NCBI GenBank assembly: GCA_963800415.1
Contig: CAWDBS010000073.1
Span: forward strand, 1 to 64,000
Source: Palsa-504 sp963800415
Lineage (GTDB): Bacteria; Actinomycetota; Actinomycetes; Streptosporangiales; Streptosporangiaceae
Reading direction: 5' to 3'
DNA: 64,000 nucleotides
Numbering within the stretch: the first letter of the stretch is position 1; each line of letters opens with the position of its first letter. The notes under the pieces were generated by a model. It did not search any database. It was not told the origin of the DNA and saw only the letters and a program-made list of their open reading frames with translations. Shown here one piece after another: positions 16,687 through 25,416 of the stretch. Position numbers and translations under genes: made by a program.

Positions 16687-17514
16687 TCATGGCCGAATTG
16701 TTCGGGGTATCGCCGCGACCGATACCCGCGCGCCGGGCGGCAGGCCGAGCCGCTGCGCGGCGTTCCCGCCGTTGACGGCGATGGAGAGCAGTCCGGCGCT
16801 GTCCGTATAGGCGACCAGCTCACCGCTCGCGACCGCGCCGAACATTTCCCGGTAGGGCACGGTCAGCTGGCGGTGGCCGCAGTGCACGAGCACGGTGCCC
16901 CCGGGCTTGACGCCGATTGTCGCCGCGTCCGCCCCGGTGATGGTGAGCTGGACGTTGCCGAACCGGTCCACGGTGAGCACTTCCCCGGCCGCGGTGAAAT
17001 CGCGCACCACCCGTTCCGGGGCGGGCAGCGTGACCAGGTCGCCGACGTCGATCTCGTCCCCGGTCGCGGCCAGTTCGGCGTCCGTCGCCACGTGCGCGGC
17101 CACCGGCATGAAGATGTCCCGGCCGTGGAAGGTGGGCGTCACCTGGCTGAGCCACAGCTCCCGGTTGGTCAGGCTGAACGCGCGGGCCGCGCCGCCCGCC
17201 GCGGTCACCGCCCAGGACAGCAGTCCGTTGTCCGGCCCGATGAACACCGAGTCCCCGGCCGCCACCGCGACCCCGCGCCTGACCGTGCCGACGCCCGGGT
17301 CGACCACCGCCACGTGCACCGCCGGGGGCAGGTAGGGCACGGTCTGCGCGAGCACCGCCGCGCCGCGCCTGACGTCGCCCGGCGGCACTAGGTGGGTCAC
17401 GTCGATGATGTCCGCGTGCGGCGCGATCCGGGCGCTGACCCCGTGGCAGGCGGCCACGAAGCCGTCCTCGAGCCCGTAGTCGGTGAGAAAGCTGAGGTAG
17501 CGAAAATGGGTCAC
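16687..17514 (-). CDS. SAM hydroxide adenosyltransferase (DUF62 family)
   Basis: A protein of about 275 residues of the family that hydrolyses S-adenosylmethionine to adenosine and methionine, related to SAM-dependent chlorinase/fluorinase. Family blocks are present: FLTDYGLEDGFV near the N-terminus (Asp contacting substrate), VDPGVGTVRRGVAV, IGPDNGLLS and a C-terminal FGNVQLTI. I chose the GTG at 17514, giving VTHFRYLSFLTDYG; an ATG 24 codons upstream adds a Pro-rich stretch unlike the family. It is divergent from the DUF3263 gene and a separate unit from the subtilisin-like gene downstream. Confidence 0.85.
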   Translation of the reverse strand: MTHFRYLSFLTDYGLEDGFVAACHGVSARIAPHADIIDVTHLVPPGDVRRGAAVLAQTVPYLPPAVHVAVVDPGVGTVRRGVAVAAGDSVFIGPDNGLLSWAVTAAGGAARAFSLTNRELWLSQVTPTFHGRDIFMPVAAHVATDAELAATGDEIDVGDLVTLPAPERVVRDFTAAGEVLTVDRFGNVQLTITGADAATIGVKPGGTVLVHCGHRQLTVPYREMFGAVASGELVAYTDSAGLLSIAVNGGNAAQRLGLPPGARVSVAAIPRTIRP

Positions 17515-17652
17515 GACCCGTGAGCGTACGTCGCCCGCGGTTGGAGGTACAGGGCGTAGAGGTACCGGGCCGGGAGGTACCGGCACCGGGGTACACTCCG
17601 GCCGCTCAGGTACGGTCGGGGATGAACCGGGCGCCGGCGCGAAGGAGGTCGT

Positions 17653-17928
17653 ATGCCGGAACTACCGGGCCTGTCGGAACGGGACATGCGGATCCTCGCG
17701 TTCGAGCGGCGCGGCTGGCGCTCGTCCGGAGTGAAGGAGCAGGCCATCGCCGAGGTGCTCGACATGCCCGCTACCCGGTACTACCAGCTGCTGAACGAGC
17801 TGATCGACCGGCCCGAGGCGCTGGCGTTCGACCCGGTGCTGGTCAAGCGGCTGCGCGCGCAGCGGGCCCGGCGGCAGCGGATGCGCTCGCCGCGGCCCAA
17901 GGGGACGAAGGGGGGACGGCCCGGGTGA
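17653..17928 (+). CDS. DUF3263 domain protein
   Basis: A 91-residue basic protein (LSERDMRILAFERRGW..., AIAEVLDMPATRYYQLLNELID) matching the actinobacterial DUF3263 family, which looks like a small HTH DNA-binding fold with an Arg-rich tail. The ATG follows GAAGGAGG. Its stop overlaps the GTG of otsB by 3 bp, so the two are co-translated. Its function is unknown; a regulatory role on trehalose genes is only a suggestion from position. Confidence 0.8.
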   Translation: MPELPGLSERDMRILAFERRGWRSSGVKEQAIAEVLDMPATRYYQLLNELIDRPEALAFDPVLVKRLRAQRARRQRMRSPRPKGTKGGRPG

Positions 17929-18758
17929 CGCTGCCCCGCCCGGCCACCCCGGAGGGAATCACTGCCGAGGGTAGGGCCGGCCTCGACGCGCTGCTCGCCG
18001 ACCCGCGGCACGCGCTGCTCGCCGTGGACTTCGACGGCACGCTGGCGCCCATCGTGGACCGCCCGGGCGACGCGCGGGCCCACCCCGGCGCGGTGCCCGC
18101 TCTGGCCGCCCTGGCGCAGAGCGTGGGCACGCTCGCGGTCATCACCGGCCGGCCCGCGGCGGACGCGGTCGACCTGGGCGGGTTCGAGGCCGTCCCCGGC
18201 CTCATCGTGATCGGCCACTACGGCTGGCAGCGCTGGCAGGACGGCGAGCTGACCGCGGCCGCGGCCCCGCCAGCCGTGGCGGCCGCCCGCGGCGCGCTGC
18301 CCGGCGTGCTCCGCGAGGCGGGTGCCCCCGAGGGGACCTGGGTCGAGGACAAGGCGCACGCGGTGGCCGTGCACACCCGCGGCACCGCCGACCCGGAAGC
18401 GGCGCTGGGCCGGCTCCGCGACCCGCTCGGCGAGCTCGCCGCCAGCTTGGGGCTGGCCGCCGAACCCGGCCGCTTCGTCATCGAGCTGCGCCCGCCGGGT
18501 GTGGACAAGGGCGCCGCGCTGACCGGCCTGGTCGCCGAGCGGGCCGCGCGCTCGGTCCTGTTCTGCGGCGACGACCTCGGCGACCTGCCCGCCTTCGCCG
18601 CGGTGCGCGAGCTGCGCGCCCATGGCGTCCCTGGCTGCGCCGTGGCCAGCGCCAGCACCGAGTCACCGCAGGTCGCCGCCGCGGCCGACCTGGTGGTGGC
18701 CGGACCCGACGGGGTGGTGGGCCTGCTCACCGCGATCGCCGGCCAGCTGAGGCAGTGA
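17925..18758 (+). CDS. otsB: Trehalose-6-phosphate phosphatase
   Basis: A HAD-superfamily phosphatase of 277 residues that releases trehalose from trehalose-6-phosphate. HAD motif I is VDFDGTLAPI, motif II is AVITGRPA, and motifs III and IV appear as KGAAL and CGDDLGDLPAF. GTG at 17925 overlaps the DUF3263 stop, and the frame upstream of it runs through that gene and is not coding. It faces otsA convergently, so both steps of the OtsAB trehalose pathway are encoded together but on opposite strands. Confidence 0.92.
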   Translation: MTLPRPATPEGITAEGRAGLDALLADPRHALLAVDFDGTLAPIVDRPGDARAHPGAVPALAALAQSVGTLAVITGRPAADAVDLGGFEAVPGLIVIGHYGWQRWQDGELTAAAAPPAVAAARGALPGVLREAGAPEGTWVEDKAHAVAVHTRGTADPEAALGRLRDPLGELAASLGLAAEPGRFVIELRPPGVDKGAALTGLVAERAARSVLFCGDDLGDLPAFAAVRELRAHGVPGCAVASASTESPQVAAAADLVVAGPDGVVGLLTAIAGQLRQ

Positions 18759-18780
18759 CGGGGCGGCGTGGCCCGCACCG

Positions 18781-18818
18781 GGACCGTTCGGGATCGATCT
18801 TTTTCATCCGAACGGTCC
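18781..18818. terminator. Hairpin between convergent otsB and otsA
   Basis: GGACCGTTCGG (18781-18791) pairs perfectly with CCGAACGGTCC (18808-18818) across a 16-nt loop that includes TTTTT. Its position between the two stops suggests a bidirectional terminator. Confidence 0.7.
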
Positions 18819-18834
18819 GGCGGTGCTGCCCCGG

Positions 18835-20391
18835 TCAGGACCCGAGCGCGGCGAGCTGGCCGCCCAGCCAGCGCGCGGGCGGGTCCGCGGCGGCGGTGGC
18901 GGCGAGCGCGGCGCTGCGGCGGCGGCGTTCGGCGTCGGGCATGGCCAGCGCCGCGTGCAGCGCCTCGGCCGTCTCGGTCACGTCGTAGGGGTTGACCAGC
19001 AGCGCGTCGGCGGCCAGCGTGGCGGCGGCGCCGGCCTCGCGGGAGAGCACCAGCGCGCAGCCGCGCTCGGAGAGCACCGGCCCCTCCTGCGCGACCAGGT
19101 TCATGCCGTCCCTGATCGGGTTCACCAGCAGCACGTCGGCGAGCACGCAGGCGGCCAGCGACCGCGGGTAGTCGTCCTTCACCTCGAGGATCAGCGGGTC
19201 CCAGTCGGCGGTGCGGAACTCCTCGGTGATCTCGCGGGCGAGCTGGCGGATCCGGTCGGTGTAGGCACGGTACTCGGCCAGGGCCGACCGGGACGGGTAG
19301 GCGAAGGCCAGGTGCACGACGCGGCCCCGCCACTGCGGGCGGGTGGTGAGCAGCTCGCGGTACGCGGCCAGGCCGCGCACGATGTTCTTGGACAGCTCGG
19401 TCCGGTCCACCCGGACGATCAGCTTGCGGTCGCCCGCGGCCCGGCGGAGCGCGCCGACGTGCCCCCGGACGTCCCCGGCCCGGGCGCGCTCCCGCAGCGC
19501 GGGCGCGTCCACGCCGAGCGGGTGCACGGCCACCTCGGTGACGTGACCCCGGTACGTCACCCGCCCGACCGGGCCCGGGCCAGGGCCGCCCAGGCCGCCC
19601 GTTCGGGCCACATCCGCGCCGAGCAGTACGGCGCAGCAATCCATGAACGCGACGGCCCACCGCTCGGCGTGAAAACCGGCCCGGTCCGCACCGAGGATGC
19701 CGTCGAGCAGCGCCCGGCCCACGTCGCCGGGGAGCATCCGGTAGTAGTCCGGCGCCGCCCAGGGCGTGTGGCAGAAGTGCCCGATGCCGGCGTGGCGGGC
19801 AGCATCGCCCAGCCGCTCCCGCAGCAGCCGCGGGACCAGGCACAGGTGGTAGTCCTGGATCAGCACCCGCAGGCTGCCGGACGGCGGCTGCTCGCGGCCT
19901 GTTTCCTGGGACAGGGTTTCCGAGGACAGGGTTTCCGAGGACAGGGTTTCCGCGGCTAGGGCCTCCCGGGTCAGGGCGTCGGCGAACGCCTCGTTGTAGG
20001 CCAGGTAGGACTCCCAGTCACGCCGGAACTCGGCACCGAACTGCGGCTGGTTCGGGGTGTCGAAGAGCTGGTGGAGCAGGAACCACAGGGCCGAGTTGGC
20101 CACCTTGTTGTAGGCGCGGTCGAATGTGTCCGGCGCGATGTCGAGCATCCGCACCGGGATGCCATCCTCGTCCCGGGCGCCCGCGTCCCGCGCCCGCGAG
20201 AGCGCGCGGTCCGCGTCGCTGAGGGCCGCGCAGATCCAGGTCACGCTGGCCTCCGAGCCGAGCGCCGCTAGCCCGGACGTCACCCCGGCGATCATGCCGC
20301 CGCCGCCCCTTTTGCCGGTCAGCGAGCCGTCGGCGTCGAACTCGTACGAGATCGGACCGCGGTTAGACGCCACCAGGACGCGCTGCTTCAT
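18835..20391 (-). CDS. otsA: Alpha,alpha-trehalose-phosphate synthase (UDP-forming)
   Basis: A GT20 enzyme that joins UDP-glucose (or another NDP-glucose) and glucose-6-phosphate. The N-terminal VASNRGPISYE, the WICAALSDAD region, IQDYHLCLVPRLL and the C-terminal NPIRDGMNLVAQE and EAGAAATL blocks are all present. The ATG at 20391 gives MKQRVLVASNRGP, the family start, 518 residues. An unusual insertion of SSETL pentapeptides (about residues 146-160), encoded by a 15-bp minisatellite, lies just before the IQDYHL block, where other OtsA proteins are compact; whether it is tolerated as a surface loop is unknown. Confidence 0.93.
   Translation of the reverse strand: MKQRVLVASNRGPISYEFDADGSLTGKRGGGGMIAGVTSGLAALGSEASVTWICAALSDADRALSRARDAGARDEDGIPVRMLDIAPDTFDRAYNKVANSALWFLLHQLFDTPNQPQFGAEFRRDWESYLAYNEAFADALTREALAAETLSSETLSSETLSQETGREQPPSGSLRVLIQDYHLCLVPRLLRERLGDAARHAGIGHFCHTPWAAPDYYRMLPGDVGRALLDGILGADRAGFHAERWAVAFMDCCAVLLGADVARTGGLGGPGPGPVGRVTYRGHVTEVAVHPLGVDAPALRERARAGDVRGHVGALRRAAGDRKLIVRVDRTELSKNIVRGLAAYRELLTTRPQWRGRVVHLAFAYPSRSALAEYRAYTDRIRQLAREITEEFRTADWDPLILEVKDDYPRSLAACVLADVLLVNPIRDGMNLVAQEGPVLSERGCALVLSREAGAAATLAADALLVNPYDVTETAEALHAALAMPDAERRRRSAALAATAAADPPARWLGGQLAALGS
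19911..19955. repeat. 15-bp coding minisatellite in otsA, 3 units
   Basis: Three units of ACAGGGTTTCCGAGG lie in tandem inside otsA and encode repeated ETLSS on the minus strand. Being in frame, they lengthen a loop rather than break the gene. Confidence 0.85.
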
Positions 20392-20410
20392 AGCCCGGCA
20401 GGCTACCCCC

Positions 20411-20533
20411 GCCAGGGGGGTACGGGGGGGCGGGGAGCCCCCCCGTACCCGGGGGTTCCGGGGGGTCGCCCCCCGGGCTGGCACCGCCCCCCGTGCGCGG
20501 GGGGCTCCGGGGGGTCGTCCCCCCGGGCTAGCC
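20411..20533. repeat. G/C-palindromic dispersed repeat (copy C, with a second partial unit)
   Basis: This intergenic block begins CCAGGGGGGTACGGGGGGG, continues with CGGGGAGCCCC, and ends CCCCCCGGGCTGG, followed by a shorter second unit (20482-20533). The same order of blocks (CCAGG-GGGTACGGGGGG-CGGGGAG-CCCC, then a GGGGGTC...CCCCCGGGG end) is found at 57969-58043 and, reversed, at 59128-59211. The runs of G and C can fold into strong hairpins and could also terminate transcription between otsA and the thrC operon. Confidence 0.75.
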
Positions 20534-20570
20534 TGGTACTCTTATCCCGTTTGGATACAACTGAATAACG

Positions 20571-20708
20571 CTCATCCAGAGGGGTGGAGGGATCGGCCCA
20601 GTGAAGCCCCGGCAACCTAGCGCGCATGCATGCCCGTCGTGACGGCGAGGCGCGTGACATGGTGCCAAGTCCGGCCCGCGGTCAGGGTGACCGCTGGGAA
20701 AGATGGGG
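20571..20708 (+). promoter_or_regulatory. SAM-I (S-box) riboswitch
   Basis: The conserved S-box core is present in order: CTCATC (P1 5' strand), CAGAGGGGTGGAGGGA, GGCCC-N-GTGAAGCCCCGGCAACC, a variable hairpin, GGTGCCAAGTCC, another hairpin, and GATGGG (P1 3' strand, 20702-20707). CTCATC pairs with GATGGG. The P1 3' strand overlaps the purine-rich ribosome site (GGGGAAGG, 20705-20712) of the GTG start at 20725, so SAM binding should block translation rather than cause termination. It controls the threonine-synthase-family gene and the sulfur-carrier gene after it. Confidence 0.9.
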
Positions 20709-20724
20709 AAGGAAATCCTCGCCG

Positions 20725-21985
20725 GTGACCACAGCAACGACACGCACATCTCCTGCAGCCTCCGGATTCGGCTATGCCACCGGGCTGTCCTGCCGCGAGT
20801 GCGGCAAGGTCTACGAACTCGGCCCGCACTACGCCTGCGAGGAGTGTTTCGGGCCGCTGGAAGTCCGCTACGACTACCCGCGGCTGACCAGAGCGGACAT
20901 CGAGGCCGGGCCGCCGAACATGTGGCGGTACGCCCCGCTGCTGCCGGTCCCGCCCGACATCGCCGGACGGCCCACCACCGAGCCCGGCTACACCAAGCTG
21001 ATCCGCGCCGACAACCTGGCTCACGCGCTGGGCATGCGCCGGCTGTGGATCAAGGACGACCGGGGGAACCCGACGCACTCGTTCAAGGACCGGGTGGTCG
21101 CGGTGGCGCTGGCCGCCGCCACCGAGATGGGCTTCAAGGTGCTCGCCTGCCCGTCCACCGGCAACCTGGCCAACGCGGTGGCCGCCGCCGCGGCGCGGGC
21201 CGGGGTACGTTCGGTGGTGCTGGTGCCCGCCGACCTGGAGCTGGGCAAGATCATCACCACGTCGGTCTACGGCGGCACGTTCATCACCGTGGACGGCACC
21301 TACGACGACGTGAACCGGCTGGCCTCCGAGCTCGCGGGCGAGCACCCGGACTGGGCGTTCGTCAACGTCAACGTGCGGCCGTACTACGCCGAGGGATCCA
21401 AGACGCTCGCCTTCGAGATCGCCGAGCAGCTCGGCTGGCGGCTGCCCGGGCAGGTGGTGGTGCCGATCGCGTCGGGCGCTCAGCTGGTGAAGGTGGACAA
21501 GGGCTTCGGCGAGCTGACCTCGCTCGGGCTGGTGCCCCCGGCCCCGTGGCGGGTGTTCGGCGCCCAGGCGACCGGCTGCTCGCCGGTGTCGGCCGCGTTC
21601 GCCGCCGGGCACGACGTGGTCCGCCCGGTCCGCCCGGCCACCATCGCCAAGTCGCTGGCCATCGGCAACCCGGCCGATGGCCCGTACGTGCTCGACGTGG
21701 TGCGCCGCACCGGCGGGGCCATCGCCGACGTGAGCGACGACGAGATCGTCGACTCGATCCGGCTGCTCGCCGGGTCCGAGGGCATCTTCGGCGAGACCGC
21801 CGGCGGCGTCACCCTGGGCGTGCTGCGCAAGCTGCTCTCCGACGGCCGGCTCGACCCGGAGGCCGAGACCGTGATCATCAACTCGGGCGACGGGCTGAAG
21901 ACCCTCGAACGCGGTCATCGATGCGCTGGACGTGCCCGCCCCGATCAAGGCAACCCTCGAAGCGTTCCAGGAGGCAATGTCGTGA
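20725..21985 (+). CDS. thrC: Threonine synthase family PLP enzyme (possible MetM-type homocysteine synthase), frameshifted near its 3' end
   Basis: A fold-type II PLP enzyme of about 420 residues. The N-terminus has a CxxC...CxxC knuckle (LSCREC, YACEECFGPL); the PLP lysine lies in NPTHSFKDRVV and the phosphate loop in PSTGNLANAV. The family acts on O-phosphohomoserine. The GTG at 20725 follows the riboswitch-embedded ribosome site. Near 21908 one extra base shifts the frame: the uninterrupted frame reads on into the next gene as a false fusion, whereas the shifted frame gives NAVIDALDVPAPIKATLEAF and stops at TGA 21983-21985, overlapping the next GTG. Control by a SAM-I riboswitch and coupling to a MoaD-like carrier suggest that the product makes homocysteine rather than threonine; this is inference. 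Confidence 0.85.
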
Positions 21986-22293
21986 CTGTGCAGGTGCGCA
22001 TCCCCACCATCCTGCGGTCTTACACCGGCGGCGCGGCGGAGGTGACCGCTACGGAGGGGACCCTGCGTGAGGTCATCTCCGGCCTGGACGCCGCCTACCC
22101 GGGCCTGGGCGGCCGCATCATCGACGACGGCGGGAAACTGCGCCGGTTCGTCAACGTGTACGTGGGCGACGAGGACGTGCGTTTCGCGCAGGGACTCGAC
22201 ACGCATGTGCCGGCCGGAGAGCGCGTTTCGGTCATTCCCGCGGTGGCCGGCGGGGCGGCCGGGACTAAAGCCGGCCCGGGCCAGATGGCGTGA
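21982..22293 (+). CDS. MoaD/ThiS family sulfur carrier protein
   Basis: A 103-residue ubiquitin-like protein (VQVRIPTILRSYTGGAAEV..., FVNVYVGDEDVRF, VSVIPAVAGG). Such carriers are thiocarboxylated at a C-terminal Gly-Gly by an MoeB-type enzyme and donate sulfur, as CysO does with CysM. Here GG is followed by 12 more residues (AAGTKAGPGQMA), so a protease of the Mec+/JAMM type would have to expose it, as in QbsE-like carriers. The GTG start overlaps the stop of the thrC-like gene by 3 bp. It shares the SAM riboswitch, which points to methionine/sulfur metabolism. Confidence 0.85.
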   Translation: MTVQVRIPTILRSYTGGAAEVTATEGTLREVISGLDAAYPGLGGRIIDDGGKLRRFVNVYVGDEDVRFAQGLDTHVPAGERVSVIPAVAGGAAGTKAGPGQMA

Positions 22294-22474
22294 TTGGTGG
22301 GTAAGTGGCGGCAGGCACCCCCGGTACAAGGTAAGGTCAATTCCGGTCGCCGTCGGACGGGGACGGGTTTCGTGCATCGCGCGTACCTAGCCGTTCTCAC
22401 CCGATGCGATCGACGGGTTCCGCGGTGACAAGGGCGGGGCTCGAGGCCCGAGCGCAGTTAGGGAGTTGTTTGGA

Positions 22475-22678
22475 ATGGCTCAGGGCACCGTCAAATGGTT
22501 CAACCCGGACAAGGGATACGGCTTCATCGCCGTCGACGGTGGCAAGGACGTGTTCGTCCACTTCTCAGCGATCCAGTCGGATGGCTACCGCACGCTAGAA
22601 GAGGGACAGCGGGTCGAGTTCGAGATCACGCAGAGTGACCGGGGCGCGCAGGCCGACAAGGTTGTCGTGGTCTCGTAA
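22475..22678 (+). CDS. Cold shock protein (CspA family)
   Basis: A 67-residue single cold-shock domain. RNP1 is GYGFIAV and RNP2 is DVFVHFSAI, with the usual GTVKWFN start, so it should bind single-stranded RNA/DNA as an RNA chaperone. The ATG at 22475 follows GGGAG. It is followed by a strong hairpin terminator and then by groEL. The leader between the sulfur-carrier gene and this start is about 180 bp and may hold its promoter. Confidence 0.95.
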   Translation: MAQGTVKWFNPDKGYGFIAVDGGKDVFVHFSAIQSDGYRTLEEGQRVEFEITQSDRGAQADKVVVVS

Positions 22679-22735
22679 GTTCGCTCGTGGGCCCGGGTTC
22701 GCGCGGGCCTGCAGATTTGCCGGGTTACGCTGGCC

Positions 22736-22761
22736 GGCCCGGCCCTCACGAGGGCCGGGCC
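22736..22761 (+). terminator. Hairpin terminator after the cold shock gene
   Basis: GGCCCGGCCCT-CACG-AGGGCCGGGCC is a perfect 11-bp stem with a 4-nt loop, 58 bp after the csp stop. No U-tract follows, as is common in actinomycetes. Confidence 0.75.
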
Positions 22762-22895
22762 GATCTGATTCAGCCAGCGCCTTCACCGTCGTGGGACCTG
22801 TGTGCCAGGGCGCTCTGAAGTGATGCTCTCGCAGACATGATCCCGGGATACCTCCGGGTCCTCGAGGCTGTACCAGGTGGCAGGCAATCCGGGCG

Positions 22896-22922
22896 TTTGC
22901 ACTCTCACTACGAGAGTGCTAA
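22896..22922 (+). promoter_or_regulatory. CIRCE element 1 (HrcA operator)
   Basis: TTTGCACTC-N9-GAGTGCTAA matches the CIRCE consensus TTAGCACTC-N9-GAGTGCTAA with one change. It lies 156 bp upstream of groEL. Confidence 0.93.
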
Positions 22923-22930
22923 ACATGGTG

Positions 22931-22957
22931 CTGGCACTCTCCTTATGCGAGTGCCAG
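22931..22957 (+). promoter_or_regulatory. CIRCE element 2 (variant, perfectly palindromic)
   Basis: CTGGCACTC-N9-GAGTGCCAG keeps the GCACTC/GAGTGC core but has CTG/CAG outer arms; the palindrome extends one more base on each side. It is 8 bp downstream of CIRCE 1, so two HrcA dimers could bind side by side. Confidence 0.85.
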
Positions 22958-23078
22958 CATGATGGCGGGATCGGGCGATGAGGCACCCTCTCGCGGCAGG
23001 AAGGGACTGTCGCGCGGGATGCCGTCCGTCGCGGGCGTCGGCTCGATCCGCGCGTTACGCCACGGAGGACTGGAGCCT

Positions 23079-24704
<1,626 letters not shown>

Positions 24705-24725
24705 TTCACCCGGAAGTCGAGTCAC

Positions 24726-24760
24726 CCGAACGGCCCGGGGGTCTTCCCCGGGCCGTTCGG
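24726..24760 (+). terminator. Strong terminator of groEL
   Basis: CCGAACGGCCCGGGG and CCCCGGGCCGTTCGG form a perfect 15-bp stem around GTCTT, starting 21 bp after the groEL stop and followed by CTTTCC. Confidence 0.93.
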
Positions 24761-25023
24761 CTTTCCTGGCGGACGCGATCGGCGTCCCGGCACCATCCGA
24801 ACGGGTGCGGCCGGACCGGAATGACCCGCGCAATCCGCAGGCTCGCCCCGGTAACCCGGCCCGGAGCACCTGGCGCGCGCGGACCGGCAAGGCGGGCCGC
24901 AACTCGGCCGTAACCAGGCTGCGATCCTGCGTCCCGGACCGATAGCCTTAGAAGTGCCCATAGCATCCTGTCGGTCGCCTGATCGCTGGTTGTTCATGTT
25001 TTCTCTCGACGTGAGGTCTGCGC
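24761..25023. other. Intergenic region between groEL terminator and the second cold-shock-domain gene
   Basis: About 260 bp with no supportable gene. The last 100 bp are less GC-rich and must carry the promoter of the cold-shock-domain gene; I see no ribosome site of note before its GTG and no known operator. Confidence 0.45.
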
Positions 25024-25413
25024 GTGCCTACCGGCAAGGTCAAGTGGTACGACTCCGACAAGGGGTATGGCTTTCTCGCTCGTGACGACGGCGGCGAAGT
25101 GTTCGTGCACTCGTCGGCGCTGCCGGCCGGGACGACTGCGCTGCGGCAGGGACAGCGAGTGGAGTTCGGGGTGGCCGAGGGGCGCCGCGGCGCGCAGGCG
25201 CTTCAGGTGCGGATCCTCGAGCCGCCGCCGACCGTGGCCGCCGCCAAGCAGGCCCGCAAGAAGCCCGACGAGATGATCGTGATCGTCGAGGACCTGATCA
25301 AGCTGCTCGACGAGGTGTCGACGACCTACCGCCGCGGCAAGCAGCCGGATGCCCGCGACGCGAAGAAGATCGCCGCCGTGCTCCGCGCCGTCGCCGACGA
25401 CATCGAGCCCTGA
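25024..25413 (+). CDS. Cold-shock domain protein with C-terminal helical extension
   Basis: A 129-residue protein. Residues 1-66 are a cold-shock domain (GKVKWYDSDKGYGFLA, EVFVHSSAL). Residues 75-129 form a charged helical tail (KKPDEMIVIVEDLIKLLDEV..., DAKKIAAVLRAVADDIEP) not found in ordinary Csp proteins and conserved, to my knowledge, among actinomycete CspB-like proteins. The start is GTG. Its stop is 3 bp from the stop of the convergent MFS gene. RNA binding is likely; the tail may dimerise or contact a partner. Confidence 0.9.
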   Translation: MPTGKVKWYDSDKGYGFLARDDGGEVFVHSSALPAGTTALRQGQRVEFGVAEGRRGAQALQVRILEPPPTVAAAKQARKKPDEMIVIVEDLIKLLDEVSTTYRRGKQPDARDAKKIAAVLRAVADDIEP

Positions 25414-25416
25414 CCA

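Noticed and set aside
20626..22293. A single 555-residue ThrC-MoaD fusion protein
   Set aside because: The junction residues between the two domains match neither family. Removing one base near 21908 restores the normal ThrC end, a TGA, and an overlapping GTG start for the carrier, so the fusion is a frameshift product.
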